Part shown: in pieces, positions 27,921 to 37,034 of the stretch
How positions within the stretch are numbered: position 1 is the first letter of the stretch
Layout: each line of letters opens with the position of its first letter
Assembly (NCBI RefSeq): GCF_019679435.2
Contig: NZ_CP139781.1
Span: 2,852,001-2,916,000, forward strand
Length of the DNA stretch: 64,000 nucleotides
DNA from: Actomonas aquatica
Lineage (GTDB): Bacteria; Verrucomicrobiota; Verrucomicrobiia; Opitutales; Opitutaceae
Direction: 5' to 3'
Position numbers and translations under genes: made by a program
Notes under the pieces: model-generated
What the model was told of the DNA's origin: nothing
What the model saw: only the letters and a program-made list of their open reading frames with translations
Databases searched by the model: none

Positions 27921-28028
27921 AATTCCCGCCACCTCCATCCGCCTTCGCCACGGCTTCGGCCGACTCCACCAATTTTTGGCTAAGCCAAAAATTGCCCGCC
28001 ATAGCCTCGTGCGAAGGCGGGCTTTTTT
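27921..28028 (+). repeat. Partial duplication of the ssrA 3' end plus its terminator
   Basis: AATTCCCGCCACCTCCA (27921-27937) repeats the tmRNA 3' end at 27739-27755. A 26-bp insertion follows, then CTCCACCAATTTTTGGC and an almost exact copy of both terminator hairpins (GCCCGCC 27994-28000, GGCGGGC 28016-28022, six T). The offset between terminator copies is 213 bp. The 3' end of ssrA is a classic integration site, so this looks like an attachment-site scar. The 110 bp between the copies holds no gene. Confidence 0.8.
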
Positions 28029-28047
28029 CACGCCCTTCCTGCCCGCC

Positions 28048-28850
28048 GGGGCCCCGAGTTGGAGTCCGTTTGAAGCATGGACCTACAAACTACAAAGCCT
28101 GACCCCTTTCCGGCTCCCCAGGCCTCCCACCGGCACAGACGCTTTTTAGGCTTTCTCCGGTTTCGATGGCAAAAATCCGTGTTTTATCGGTGTGATCCGT
28201 GGCCCGTATTTCATCTAACTAAGTAGAACTAAGGTCCGTAGTCCGGCGATGCTCATGGGGAAGCCGCGCCATGCATCGAACCAAACCACCTTGAGGGAAT
28301 TTCAAGACCACGGGGGTGAACCCCGGTCACGCCGCTGCAGACCGGGGCCCTTTCCGAGCCCCGAGTTGGAGTCCGTTTGAAGCATGGACCTACAAACTAC
28401 AAAGCCTGACCCCTTTCCTGACCCCTTTCCGGCCCCCTATTTCATCTAACTAAGTAGAACTAAGGTCCGTAGTCCGGCGATGCTCATGGGGAAGCCGCGC
28501 CATGCATCGAACCAAACCACCTTGAGGGAATTTCAAGACCAGGAGGGTGAACCCCGGTCACGCCGCTGCAGACCAGAGCCCTTCCAAGCCCCGAGTTGGA
28601 GTCCGTTTGAAGCATGGACCTACAAACTACAAAGCCTGACCCCATGCCGGCCCCGTTTGAAGCATGGACCTACAAACTACAAAGCCTGACCCTTTACGCG
28701 GCTTGACCCCTTACGCGGCTCCAAAGTCTACCAACTGATGACCAAACCACGGCGTCAAATGCGCGTATCCATATCTCGGCGACAGAAATAGACGACCACC
28801 CCCTCTAACTAAGCGCCATTCAGGCCTGACCCCTTATCCGGCGCAGGGAC
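28048..28850 (+). repeat. Cluster of dispersed repeat units left of the RT operon
   Basis: A unit of about 200 bp is present twice in direct orientation (starting near 28207 and 28438, offset 231 bp). It runs from TTCATCTAACTAAGTAGAAC through GTCCGGCGATGCTCATGGGG to ACTACAAAGCCTGACCCC. Shorter copies of the end segment are at about 28048-28105 and 28655-28690, and CCTGACCCC recurs near 28824. A related unit lies in inverted orientation at 32520-32760. The GCCTGACCCC ends recall REP-like repeats mobilised by tyrosine transposases, but no transposase gene is present. No protein gene is supported between 27759 and 28985. Confidence 0.75.
28137..28222 (-). repeat. Dispersed repeat shared with 37035-37110 (opposite orientation)
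   Basis: Read on the minus strand this segment contains TTAGATGAAATACGG, GGCCACGGATCACACCGATA and CATCGAAACCGGAGAA, closely matching the plus strand at 37041-37108. Roughly 70 bp are alike. It is a dispersed intergenic repeat of unknown mobility. Confidence 0.7.
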
Positions 28851-28985
28851 GACCGCCAAAGTGGATATTCTTCCCAATCGCTGGTATCGCGTTGTTCTAT
28901 TTCTACCAGACCCTTCGGTCCGGAGTCACTTGTTGACCAACGACGACATGACACCGCTTCTGCCGTCTTTGGCCTGCCTTTAAAT

Positions 28986-29098
28986 AAAAAAGCGCCACTC
29001 AGCCGCCAACCATCGTGTGTGGGATTGCTCCCCCAACCGATTCTGAAGCGGTTAAGCATCGTCCTCTGAAGAAAAATAACGTCGGAAGCCGAGTGGCT
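28986..29098 (-). ncRNA. Candidate DRT3-type ncRNA with CACACAC element
   Basis: Starting 5 bp after the stop of the second RT gene, GCCACTCGGC (29097-29088) can pair with GCTGAGTGGC (29003-28994) over 10 bp, one G-U included. TTTTTT follows (28991-28986), as at an intrinsic terminator. Inside lie a small hairpin, AACCG (29053-29049) with CGGTT (29039-29035), and the unpaired CCCACACACG (29023-29014). Known DRT3 systems carry an ncRNA whose ACACAC element templates an alternating GT strand. Sequence, place and strand all fit, but expression is not shown. The true 5' end may lie inside the RT gene. Confidence 0.7.
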
Positions 29099-29102
29099 GA
29101 AA

Positions 29103-31034
29103 CTACTCGTATGCGAGGATGTATTCTCTTTTCAAGAGATTATTCTCTAACCAACTACGATCGTTCCAATCGACGGTAATACCCCTGCCACTGAACTCAT
29201 TTATCAGGCGAGCTGCTGTAGTGCTCAGATTCTCTTTACTAATAATTTTTTCCGCGAGACGAACCCGGTCAGGCTCAGGGACCAGAGGGCAGGAAATGTA
29301 GTCAAGAAAGAACAGAAGCGTCTCTGTCGACCGTAGCCCAATTGGGCAATGACCAACGATTTTTGATCCTATATCCACAAGATCGCCCCGTAGCTGATCG
29401 TAGCTAACCTGGCTTTCAATGTATAATACAATGGTTACCCAAAGAAAGTAATAGCCCCCGTTGGAATCATAGCTTTCAATATTAGTGTAGTCAAAGCGGC
29501 GAATATGAGCAACAAAATGCTCTTCAAGAAAGCTGGGAGGTAGCCTATGCCGTTCATCCAACGCGGAGAGGATTAGGAGGATGTTCAAAATCTCCACCGA
29601 GAAATCAAGATTATTTCCATCGTCGAAAATCTCAATAGATTTTCTTCCGAGATCAAAAATCTTCTTCTGAATAGTTTCCTCGCCATCAGAAAAGTGGACT
29701 GCAGATGAATCAACTACCGCTTTAACAATTTTCGCTACCTTGTCAGTTGGAACAACGCGCGGGTCCATCGCGTGTATAAAGAAAATCAAATCAAGATCGA
29801 CGAGTAACCACATGAAGCTATCCCGAGTTGGCTCACCTCGTTCATTTGCCTTGGCGACAACTCGAATAAACTGCGCAATCTTTTTCTGAATTACCGAAAG
29901 CAAATAGTTTGAGACGCTTGCATACTGGACATCATGCTTCCTAAGAGCACCTTTAATGTCTGAAATTGCACGGTTGGCTGCACGCGAGGGGTTTCCGACC
30001 CTAGTTGGCAGGTTATCGCCATTTACGCGCCTAGAGTAGAATTTGTCCAAATGCGAAGAAACCTCGTGCTTGAACATAGAGATGTTAGTAATGAACGGGC
30101 GCCCAATTTGATTAGTTTTCGCTTCATTCAAATGAAGCTTGAAAAACGCCAACTCCTCTTCAAGGGCCTGAATAAATCTACCGTAGACACCCTCACCATT
30201 AGTGAAGATAAAGTAATCATCTACATATCGCCGAAAATCATAGTCCCTATTCTGTTCTATTTTAGAACTTGATAGCTTTCGAATCACACGAACATCGACC
30301 TCCTGAAGAATAATTTCAGCAAAAATTCGAGACATTTCAGGGCCAATAATTATGCCGTTAGTTTCCCGATAGTTGCTGTTTTGCATCAGTTGGTCGAATC
30401 TTCGGTCAAATCCGCCCTTTTTAGCTTTGTCGCGCTTTGCGACCCTTCGGCTCTTTGTCGCCCAGCTGATCGAATGAGTGTAGATTCCGTTAAAGCACTT
30501 AGCAACGTCCACCTGGGACATCCTCCGGAATCGTTTCTCAAGAGTCTGGTATTCGTATGACTCGTAAAAACGAAAAAGAAAGGAATACCTACCGTAGGCG
30601 AAGTAGGAACTACATTGAATGCTGTCTCTCCCCTCCTCTTCTACTCCGAGTGGTGAATTCGATTCACCAGTGGGGTTCTTACTTTTGAAAGAGCTCGCGA
30701 TCTTCGAGGGAAATCGAAGCGAACACTGCGACTTTCGGCAATAGAAGGTTATCAAGTCGCCAAAGGACTCGTAAAAATCACAAGCTTCGAGCTGTGCAAC
30801 GGGATGCATGATCGACAAGGTTCTCAACCCAGAGTTGGTCCGCTTAATACGATAATCGAGTGGCTTGAGAGCTCCGAGGGATCCAGTGAACAACTTCTCT
30901 AAAAAGTTCCGATTTCTGGTTGCTCGTTGATGAATCAAGGTATTCGAGAACCAAAGCGGGATCTCGTAAGGAAGCACTTCGGTAAGCAAGGGACGAAGCG
31001 CATCATTCTTGTTAATTTGTTGAATGCTACTCAT
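29103..31034 (-). CDS. drt3b: Defence reverse transcriptase, UG8-like second subunit of DRT3
   Basis: The 643-residue protein has a recognisable RT palm: motif A around VDVAKCFNGIYTHSI (Asp176), motif B around NGIIIGPEMSRIFAEIIL, and the catalytic RRYVDDYFIF (270-273). A long extra C-terminal region (about 380-643), mostly helical, lacks maturase, HNH or protease motifs. This excludes a group II intron protein and is unlike a retron RT. Size and pairing with a second, shorter RT match the UG8 component of DRT type 3, which as I recall makes the complementary strand of an alternating-dinucleotide DNA. Its start overlaps the upstream RT stop by 8 bp (ATGAGTAG), so the two are coupled. G+C is well below the flanks, a sign of acquisition. 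Confidence 0.82.
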   Translation of the reverse strand: MSSIQQINKNDALRPLLTEVLPYEIPLWFSNTLIHQRATRNRNFLEKLFTGSLGALKPLDYRIKRTNSGLRTLSIMHPVAQLEACDFYESFGDLITFYCRKSQCSLRFPSKIASSFKSKNPTGESNSPLGVEEEGRDSIQCSSYFAYGRYSFLFRFYESYEYQTLEKRFRRMSQVDVAKCFNGIYTHSISWATKSRRVAKRDKAKKGGFDRRFDQLMQNSNYRETNGIIIGPEMSRIFAEIILQEVDVRVIRKLSSSKIEQNRDYDFRRYVDDYFIFTNGEGVYGRFIQALEEELAFFKLHLNEAKTNQIGRPFITNISMFKHEVSSHLDKFYSRRVNGDNLPTRVGNPSRAANRAISDIKGALRKHDVQYASVSNYLLSVIQKKIAQFIRVVAKANERGEPTRDSFMWLLVDLDLIFFIHAMDPRVVPTDKVAKIVKAVVDSSAVHFSDGEETIQKKIFDLGRKSIEIFDDGNNLDFSVEILNILLILSALDERHRLPPSFLEEHFVAHIRRFDYTNIESYDSNGGYYFLWVTIVLYIESQVSYDQLRGDLVDIGSKIVGHCPIGLRSTETLLFFLDYISCPLVPEPDRVRLAEKIISKENLSTTAARLINEFSGRGITVDWNDRSWLENNLLKREYILAYE

Positions 31035-32211
31035 CTGACCATGCCTGCTTCAGCCGGTTGACCTTCCTCCTCGTGTAACTGACAACAGTTCCGTCTCGCG
31101 ATGCGCGGTAAAATGAGATCCTTCGAAGGCGGTCTCTCTGATCGGCTGTCAACCTGCTTCCAAATCTCGTGCCACCGGAAAGTATCTTATTCATGAATCC
31201 ATCGAAGACTTTCAGTTTCTCCAGCGAACTAATATAACGGTAATTGTATTTCAACCCCGACAGGACATCACCGGTATCGCTCTTCTTCACAATCTTTGAA
31301 CACGAGAGATATCTGCACCGCGCAAGCAGGGTTGAGAAGTCGCCGTCATTTTCAAAAGCGATAAATGACTTGATAATCCTCCGCTTGACCTTATTGATTT
31401 TATTTTTCGAGATCGAAATGATGACTTTCGGCGCATTGCTTCCGGTAGAAACTGTTTTGAAGTGGTATCCTAGGTAGGAGAAATCTGCGCTTCTCACATC
31501 ACAAACAAGACTCCGGGTTCCATCATTTCGCAGTTCAAGCTCAAGCTTCTGTAGCTCTTCGGCAATGAAATGCTTAACGTCGTTGACGGACTCAGAATCG
31601 GTAAGGACTACGATGTCATCAACATATCGCGCAAAGTAGAAGGTGCACGGCATCGCTTGAATGGCTCGATCAAAGGGCTCCATGTAGAGCTCTGACAATG
31701 TCGCGCTTAGCGCAATTCCCCTTGGAAGTCCCGAATTGCCATTTTCGAGCAGTTTCCCATTAAGTGATTCAATCATTGATAGGCTGCGATTGCTAAGGAG
31801 CATGTCACTCCGTAGCTTCTCTATCAGCTTCTCGAACCTTATGCTTTCGTAGAAGGCTCTGACATCTTCTCTAATGATAGAAAGCTGCCCACCATCGCCA
31901 AGTAGCGCGCGAATCTCGCGGATGATACGATTCCGATCTGACTGAACAACTTTGTAGATTCTTCTCAGGTGCCGATCGATGAGCTTGAGACCAAAATGAT
32001 CTTTAGCCTGGTTGAGCTTGATTGTGGTGTTCCCATTATGGGAACTCATAGATATGCCATCTATACGGAACGAGGATTTTTCGAGGGCAAGAAACATCGA
32101 ACGCATCACTGAGTCGATCTCGCTGGACCGAGACCATAAATCCCAGCGTTGCACGTCATTCCTCGAAATGACCTTTAACAAACTATCAGGACCTAGAGTT
32201 TGTTGAAGCAT
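31027..32211 (-). CDS. drt3a: Defence reverse transcriptase, UG3-like first subunit of DRT3
   Basis: The 394 residues form a compact RT: motif A SIIREDVRAFYESI (Asp116), motif B NSGLPRGIALSATLSELYM (161-178 region), and the catalytic ARYVDDIVVL (Asp198, Asp199). Then come the palm/thumb strands (FSYLGYHFK) and a basic C-terminus (RRKVNRLKQAW). There is no maturase, integrase or nuclease domain. Size, the partner RT directly downstream and the candidate ncRNA identify it as the UG3-class subunit of DRT3, reported to copy an ACACAC template in the ncRNA. The ATG at 32211 is the first gene of the operon. The base composition is AT-rich against its neighbours. The DRT3 assignment is from architecture, not from an alignment. 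Confidence 0.82.
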   Translation of the reverse strand: MLQQTLGPDSLLKVISRNDVQRWDLWSRSSEIDSVMRSMFLALEKSSFRIDGISMSSHNGNTTIKLNQAKDHFGLKLIDRHLRRIYKVVQSDRNRIIREIRALLGDGGQLSIIREDVRAFYESIRFEKLIEKLRSDMLLSNRSLSMIESLNGKLLENGNSGLPRGIALSATLSELYMEPFDRAIQAMPCTFYFARYVDDIVVLTDSESVNDVKHFIAEELQKLELELRNDGTRSLVCDVRSADFSYLGYHFKTVSTGSNAPKVIISISKNKINKVKRRIIKSFIAFENDGDFSTLLARCRYLSCSKIVKKSDTGDVLSGLKYNYRYISSLEKLKVFDGFMNKILSGGTRFGSRLTADQRDRLRRISFYRASRDGTVVSYTRRKVNRLKQAWSDE

Positions 32212-32519
32212 AGATCATTAGCTTGATTGGAGGGCTGGCAAAGGGCTGATGCCGTCACTATCAACATAGCAGCCTAACTTGTAGTCCTCGCTTCTGCAGC
32301 ATTTGTTTTGGGAGAGAGCTGAAACCCCTTGACCGAACTCAATGGTCAGAGGAGGGAACTGGCAGAGATGGTAGTGCGGATCGTGCATGGGAAAGCGTCA
32401 TGCCGAGTCTAGTGTTGCGGACGCGGAGGCCAGTGAGCCTGCAACGGCAGCAGAAGCTGCTCGATTCGAACCGCTTTGGCGAGTCGGAATCAGGTAATTC
32501 CCCTACATTTGTAGCGCGA

Positions 32520-32760
32520 AGCCGGGGAGAGCCGGGAGGGGTCAGGATCAGCCGGGAGGGGTCAGGCTTTGTGGGGTTGTAGTTCAATGCTCCAATCCGA
32601 CTCCAACTCGGGGCTCGGAAAGCGGCCCTGGTCTGCAGCGGCCGGACCAAGAGGCACGCCCACCTCGTTTTGAAATCCTCTCCGTGCGGCTCGGCTCGGT
32701 TCGTGGCGCGGTTTCCCCGTGGGCATCGCCGAACTATGGACGTCAGGCTCGGAACGCTTC
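32520..32760 (-). repeat. Inverted copy of the left-flank repeat, right of the RT operon
   Basis: On the minus strand this reads GTCCATAGTTCGGCGATGCC, CCGCTGCAGACCAGGGCC, GAGCCCCGAGTTGGAGTC, then ACAAAGCCTGACCCCTCCC. It matches the units at 28207-28640 in order, at roughly 70% by eye. A second GCCGGGAGGGGTCAGG follows. The 32212-32780 gap otherwise holds only the RT-operon promoter region, where I see no convincing -35/-10 pair. Confidence 0.7.
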
Positions 32761-32779
32761 GTTGCATGCCCTCCAAACG

Positions 32780-32812
32780 AAAACGCCGGGCGGCCTTGGG
32801 AGGCGCCCGGCG
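32780..32812 (-). terminator. Terminator of the TonB-receptor gene
   Basis: On the minus strand CGCCGGGCG (32812-32804) pairs perfectly with CGCCCGGCG (32792-32784) across an 11-base loop, and TTTT follows (32783-32780). It lies 36 bp after the receptor stop. Confidence 0.8.
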
Positions 32813-32847
32813 GGGGGGAGGATGATTCGCGGGGAATCGACCTGGGC

Positions 32848-35800
32848 TTAGAACTCGAAGGTGTTGGACAGGGTCCAGCTGCGCTTCGGGGCGATGCGGT
32901 AGGCGGCGAAGCTGCCGTCCGGCTGGGCCGAGATCGGGATGAGCTTATTGTCGCCGCTGAACGCGTTGTAGACATTCAGCTGCACGCGCCAGTCGATGCG
33001 GTCGGTCAGCTTGCGGCGGTAGCCGAGCCAGAGGTCGACGTTGGTTTCGGCCGGGCCCTTCACCGGAGCGGCGAGGTTATACTCCACCGTCGTCGGATCG
33101 GTCGGATCACCCATCGGCGGGTAGGCGATGATCACGCTGCTTTGGTAACGCAGGCCACCACCAACGTTGAAGCCTTTGAGGCGGCCTTCGGAGAAGCTGT
33201 AGTTGGTGATCAGGTTGGTGCGCCATTCGCGCAGTTCCGGCACCGTGGTGTTTTCCACGAGCTGAGCGAGGCGCCATTCGGAACCCGGCGCGCCGGCGAG
33301 GCCTTCGCCGTCGAACCAGTTCTTGCCCGCCGTGACGACGTCTTCGGTGCCCCAGAAGTGCTGGAGGCGGCCCACGCCGTTGCCGTCGGCGATGCGCAGT
33401 GAGTCGGCCACGAGGGTCATGAACTCGCGGATGTGCGCGTTGCCCACGTTGGTGCGACGGGCGTCGGTCTTGCTGGCGTTGAAGGCCACGCGCCAGTTGT
33501 CGGTCGGCTGGGCGGCGAGCTCGATCTCCCACCCCTTGGAGACGTTGTCTTCAATGATGGCGAAGCCGGTCGGCACGCTGTAGGTGACTTCGTGCGTGGA
33601 GGGCCCGAAGTCGCCGAAGGTGTCGATGCGCCAGGCATCCCAGAAGCGCGGATCCACGGCACGCTGGAAGGTGCGCACGGCGTTGATGACTTCGGCTTCG
33701 AGGGACGGCGACACGACCCAGGAGCCGTCGGCCGACACGATGTCACCGGGGCGCAGCGGACGGCCGTCGTTGAAGAGGTGGAAGTTGTAACGCATCGGTT
33801 CCCAGATGCCGGTGGCGCCATCGGTGATGTCTTCGTCGTTGGCCGTCTGACCGGCGATGGTGGCGTCGTAACCCCACGGACGAATGTTGTATTCGAAGAC
33901 GTTGGCGTAGTTCTGCGTGAGCTGCATCCAGCTGCCGATGGCGGCGGCGTTGATCTGCGTGCTGGTGGCGTTGTAGTTGGAAGTTACATACCGATTTACG
34001 CGCAGGGAGTATTTGCCGTCCTTGGTCTCGATGCGGACACCGCGGTCGACGGTCTTGCCGGAAGGTGCGGGGTGCGACTCGCCGTAGATGTCGACGCGGG
34101 AGGAGTCCGGTTTGAAGTTGGTCGACTGGCTGTAATACAGGCTGAGGTTGAACGGCATGCGGTCCATCAGGCGGTCGAGCACCGGAAGGTCATCGACGTG
34201 GGCAACGATGCTGTAGGAACGCGACTGCACCTCGGCGCGGGCGCCGTTGGTCGGCAGGTGGTAGTAGCTGTCGCTCAGGTCCACCGCACCGCGATCCTGG
34301 CTGGGATCGAAGTCGTTGGGCGACATGTCGAAGGCCCAGGACTTGGCGATGTCCTTGCGCCAGCCGTAAGTGCCGACGATGGCGTTGTTGAGCATCTTGC
34401 CCTGCCACACGAGGGCCTGCGAATCGGTCGTGGCCTTGTTGAGGGTGGCGCGGGTGGTGAGACGGTCGCGGTTGGCCGCGGAGGCGTTGGCGTCGACGAT
34501 GTTGAGGTTCGTCGTGGTCCAGCCGACGTAGTTGGCCGGGTTCTCCGCCTCGGTGGAGCTGTATTCGGCGCTGCCCGGCTGATAGAAGTTGTTGTTCCAC
34601 GGCGTGCTCGGATCGATCGCGCTGTTCCAGGTGGAATCGAAGTAAGTGATCGGACCGCCGGTCATCACGACGTTGCCGGTGACGACGGGGAGATTGGCGG
34701 TGTCCATCGACTGCCCGAGCAGGGAGTCGCCGAGGTAAACGATCTGGGTTGGCGTGAGCGAACCGTTGAAGCGCTCGTTCGGGAGGCCGGCCAATTGATA
34801 GAAGGCGTCGTCGAAGATGCCGTAGCGCTGCCACTGGCGGCTGTCGGATTCGACCGTGTCTTCGGCGAGCAGGCCGGTGAAGGTATGCGAACCGAGCAGG
34901 TTGCTCAGCCAGGTGTCGCGGCCTTCGGTGAAGTCATACTTGGCAAAGGCGGTGGCGCGCAGCGACTCGCGGTCGGCGTCGTAGGAGCGGTTGGACCAGG
35001 CGTTGTTGGTCGAGACAAAGGCGCGACCGACATTGGGGTTGGGCGTGCCATCGGAGTAAGGCTCGGTGGCGCTCGGGCTGCCGTCGCCGTAAACCGCCAT
35101 CGGGTCGACCTGCAGGCGCACGTCGCCGGGCAACAGGGCGTTCTGGCCGTTGGCGTAGTTTTCGTTCGAGTAGTCGAGCGAGATTCCGACGCGGTCGTTG
35201 AGGTAGGTCTGCGAGAGGCTGAGGTTGAGCACGTCGAAGTCCTGCCATTCGCGCTTCGTGTCACCGTCGATGAGATGGTGATAGAAATCGAAGAGACCGT
35301 CGTTGGTCATGAGGTTGTTCTTCCACAGACCGGCGGTGGAGTAATCGGCGCCGGAGTTGATCGCCCACTGCGCGGTGCCGTGCAGCGAAACCCAGCCATT
35401 GTCCGGCATGGCGGCGATACCGCCGTCGACCGCGCCATCGGAACCGATGCCACCGCTCACGAAGGCGCCGACCACATCGGTCACCATCATGGTTTGCACC
35501 CCGTCATTGAAGAACACGGCGGGCCCGGAGCGGGCGGACGGGAAACCGAAGGTGCCGATGTAGGGCTCGTAAGCCGGATTCGGCGAACCATCGGCGGCGA
35601 GGTTCACGCGGAACTGGCCGTGGTTGGCCCGACCGGAGAGATGGTCGAAGGCTTGGAACTGGTTGTAGGTCGCCTGCCCCAACTCGGTGAACCACGGCGT
35701 GATCGCATCGGAAGGCGGCAGGAAGCGCGGATTGTTGCTGTTCACTTCACCCGTCTCGTAGTTGGCCTTGAAGGTGGTGCGCAGGCCGTTCTGGTTGAGA

Positions 35801-36579
35801 AACTCCGGCTCGTAGCGCAGCGCGGCGTAGAGACGCTCGTCGCGCGAGAAGGCCTCTTCCTGACGGAAACCTTCGTCCTCGGTGAGCGCGTTGATGCGCA
35901 CGGCCAGTTGGCCCGGCAGCAGCTCGCGGTTGAGGTCGAGCGTGGCGCGCATGGTGCCGTAGCTGCCGACGCGGAACTCGGCCTCGCCGAAGTTGCGGAA
36001 CTGGGCGCTCTTGAGGCCCGTGTTGATGATACCGGCCGGACTGCCCTGACCGAAGAGAATGGAGTTGGCGCCGCGTTGCAGATCGACGCGATCAACGTTG
36101 TAGGCGTCCCACGGAATGTCGGAGCGGAAGAAGTCGCGGGTATTGTCGGCGGCGGCGAGACCACGCACGCGGTTGTTCTCGCTCGGGCGAATGGTGTCTT
36201 CGTTGAGCGCGGCGGCGTCGCCCACGCCGGCGAAGTTGCCGCGATAACCACTCACCTCGGTGCCGGTGGTGTATTGCAGCAGGGAGGCATTGTCGGTCGC
36301 GCCGACGTCCTGGAGGAACTCCTTGGTGACGACGGAAACCGCACTGCCGATATCGCGCAGCTCGGTGTTGAGGCGGTTGCCCGCGAGAGTCTGGGAGGCA
36401 GTGTAACCGACATCGGAGTCGGCCGTCACCTCAAACGGCGAAAGGACCACAATGGCCTCCTCATCGGACGACGCCGGATCCGGCGCATCCTGCGCGCGGA
36501 GCGCCAGTGGACTCAGCGCGGCGGTGAGGCCGACGGCGCCACTGATGATCCGGTGATAAAACGAACCTTTGGTTTTCAT
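32848..36579 (-). CDS. TonB-dependent receptor, probable saccharide uptake
   Basis: This is an outer-membrane receptor that would import oligosaccharides with TonB-ExbB-ExbD energy. It has a signal peptide (IISGAVGLTAALSPLALRAQ), then VVLSPFEVTADSDVGY, the TonB-box-like start usual in Opitutaceae. The plug domain (about 60-200) includes LQRGANSILFGQGSPAGIIN. A 22-strand-type barrel follows, ending in the terminal aromatic RSWTLSNTFEF expected for barrel insertion. The length of 1243 residues is large but normal for this group. It is the last gene of the minus-strand saccharide cluster but is separated from the glycosidase by about 780 bp, including a LacI-type operator at 37001-37012. It therefore probably has its own promoter under the same regulator. 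Confidence 0.92.
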   Translation of the reverse strand: MKTKGSFYHRIISGAVGLTAALSPLALRAQDAPDPASSDEEAIVVLSPFEVTADSDVGYTASQTLAGNRLNTELRDIGSAVSVVTKEFLQDVGATDNASLLQYTTGTEVSGYRGNFAGVGDAAALNEDTIRPSENNRVRGLAAADNTRDFFRSDIPWDAYNVDRVDLQRGANSILFGQGSPAGIINTGLKSAQFRNFGEAEFRVGSYGTMRATLDLNRELLPGQLAVRINALTEDEGFRQEEAFSRDERLYAALRYEPEFLNQNGLRTTFKANYETGEVNSNNPRFLPPSDAITPWFTELGQATYNQFQAFDHLSGRANHGQFRVNLAADGSPNPAYEPYIGTFGFPSARSGPAVFFNDGVQTMMVTDVVGAFVSGGIGSDGAVDGGIAAMPDNGWVSLHGTAQWAINSGADYSTAGLWKNNLMTNDGLFDFYHHLIDGDTKREWQDFDVLNLSLSQTYLNDRVGISLDYSNENYANGQNALLPGDVRLQVDPMAVYGDGSPSATEPYSDGTPNPNVGRAFVSTNNAWSNRSYDADRESLRATAFAKYDFTEGRDTWLSNLLGSHTFTGLLAEDTVESDSRQWQRYGIFDDAFYQLAGLPNERFNGSLTPTQIVYLGDSLLGQSMDTANLPVVTGNVVMTGGPITYFDSTWNSAIDPSTPWNNNFYQPGSAEYSSTEAENPANYVGWTTTNLNIVDANASAANRDRLTTRATLNKATTDSQALVWQGKMLNNAIVGTYGWRKDIAKSWAFDMSPNDFDPSQDRGAVDLSDSYYHLPTNGARAEVQSRSYSIVAHVDDLPVLDRLMDRMPFNLSLYYSQSTNFKPDSSRVDIYGESHPAPSGKTVDRGVRIETKDGKYSLRVNRYVTSNYNATSTQINAAAIGSWMQLTQNYANVFEYNIRPWGYDATIAGQTANDEDITDGATGIWEPMRYNFHLFNDGRPLRPGDIVSADGSWVVSPSLEAEVINAVRTFQRAVDPRFWDAWRIDTFGDFGPSTHEVTYSVPTGFAIIEDNVSKGWEIELAAQPTDNWRVAFNASKTDARRTNVGNAHIREFMTLVADSLRIADGNGVGRLQHFWGTEDVVTAGKNWFDGEGLAGAPGSEWRLAQLVENTTVPELREWRTNLITNYSFSEGRLKGFNVGGGLRYQSSVIIAYPPMGDPTDPTTVEYNLAAPVKGPAETNVDLWLGYRRKLTDRIDWRVQLNVYNAFSGDNKLIPISAQPDGSFAAYRIAPKRSWTLSNTFEF

Positions 36580-37000
36580 GGAGTATGCTGATTGGTGCTA
36601 GGAGTGCCACGATGCGTCCGATACCTGCTGGCGAAACGTCCGGAGATCCGACGGCCAAATCGGCGACCCGCTCCGGCGAAACAGTTGTCATCACAAACTG
36701 AATACGCCGGGCAGCGAGGCGGGATATGGGGTGCGGGGTGTCGGCCAATCACGAGGAGCGGCCGAGCAGAGGGGGACGGGTAACTAACCGGAAATCAAAA
36801 CGACGATCAGAGGCGGGGGTTTAGGGATTTTTCCGGCCCGCACGCTGCCGATCCAGTGATCGAGTCAGCCCACGGGCCTGGGGTTAAGGTGGGGAGGAAA
36901 TGAGACCTGAGTGCTCATGCATCCGCCGGCGGGAACCGGCAGGTTCTGCAGAATGCGAAGACTGTGGCGCGCCCCTCGCGCGGACTCAGCTCCATCTGCT

Positions 37001-37012
37001 GTTTACGTAAAC
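37001..37012. promoter_or_regulatory. Probable LacI-family operator upstream of the TonB receptor
   Basis: GTTTACGTAAAC is a perfect 12-bp palindrome with the central CG typical of LacI/GalR sites. It matches 11 of 12 bases at 43931-43942 in front of the lacI-type gene. It lies 422 bp upstream of the receptor ATG. The rest of 36580-37000 shows no gene or clear promoter. Confidence 0.6.
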
Positions 37013-37034
37013 TGCCGGGTAAACCGGCTGGTTC

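Noticed and set aside
28820-29059. 79-codon minus-strand frame after the RT operon
   Set aside because: It crosses the candidate ncRNA terminator and a repeat edge, and shows no recognisable protein pattern.
29103-32211. Retron, diversity-generating retroelement or group II intron
   Set aside because: Two RTs in tandem, no msr/msd-like inverted structure upstream, no variable-repeat target gene, and no maturase or HNH domain. The two-RT arrangement fits DRT3 better.
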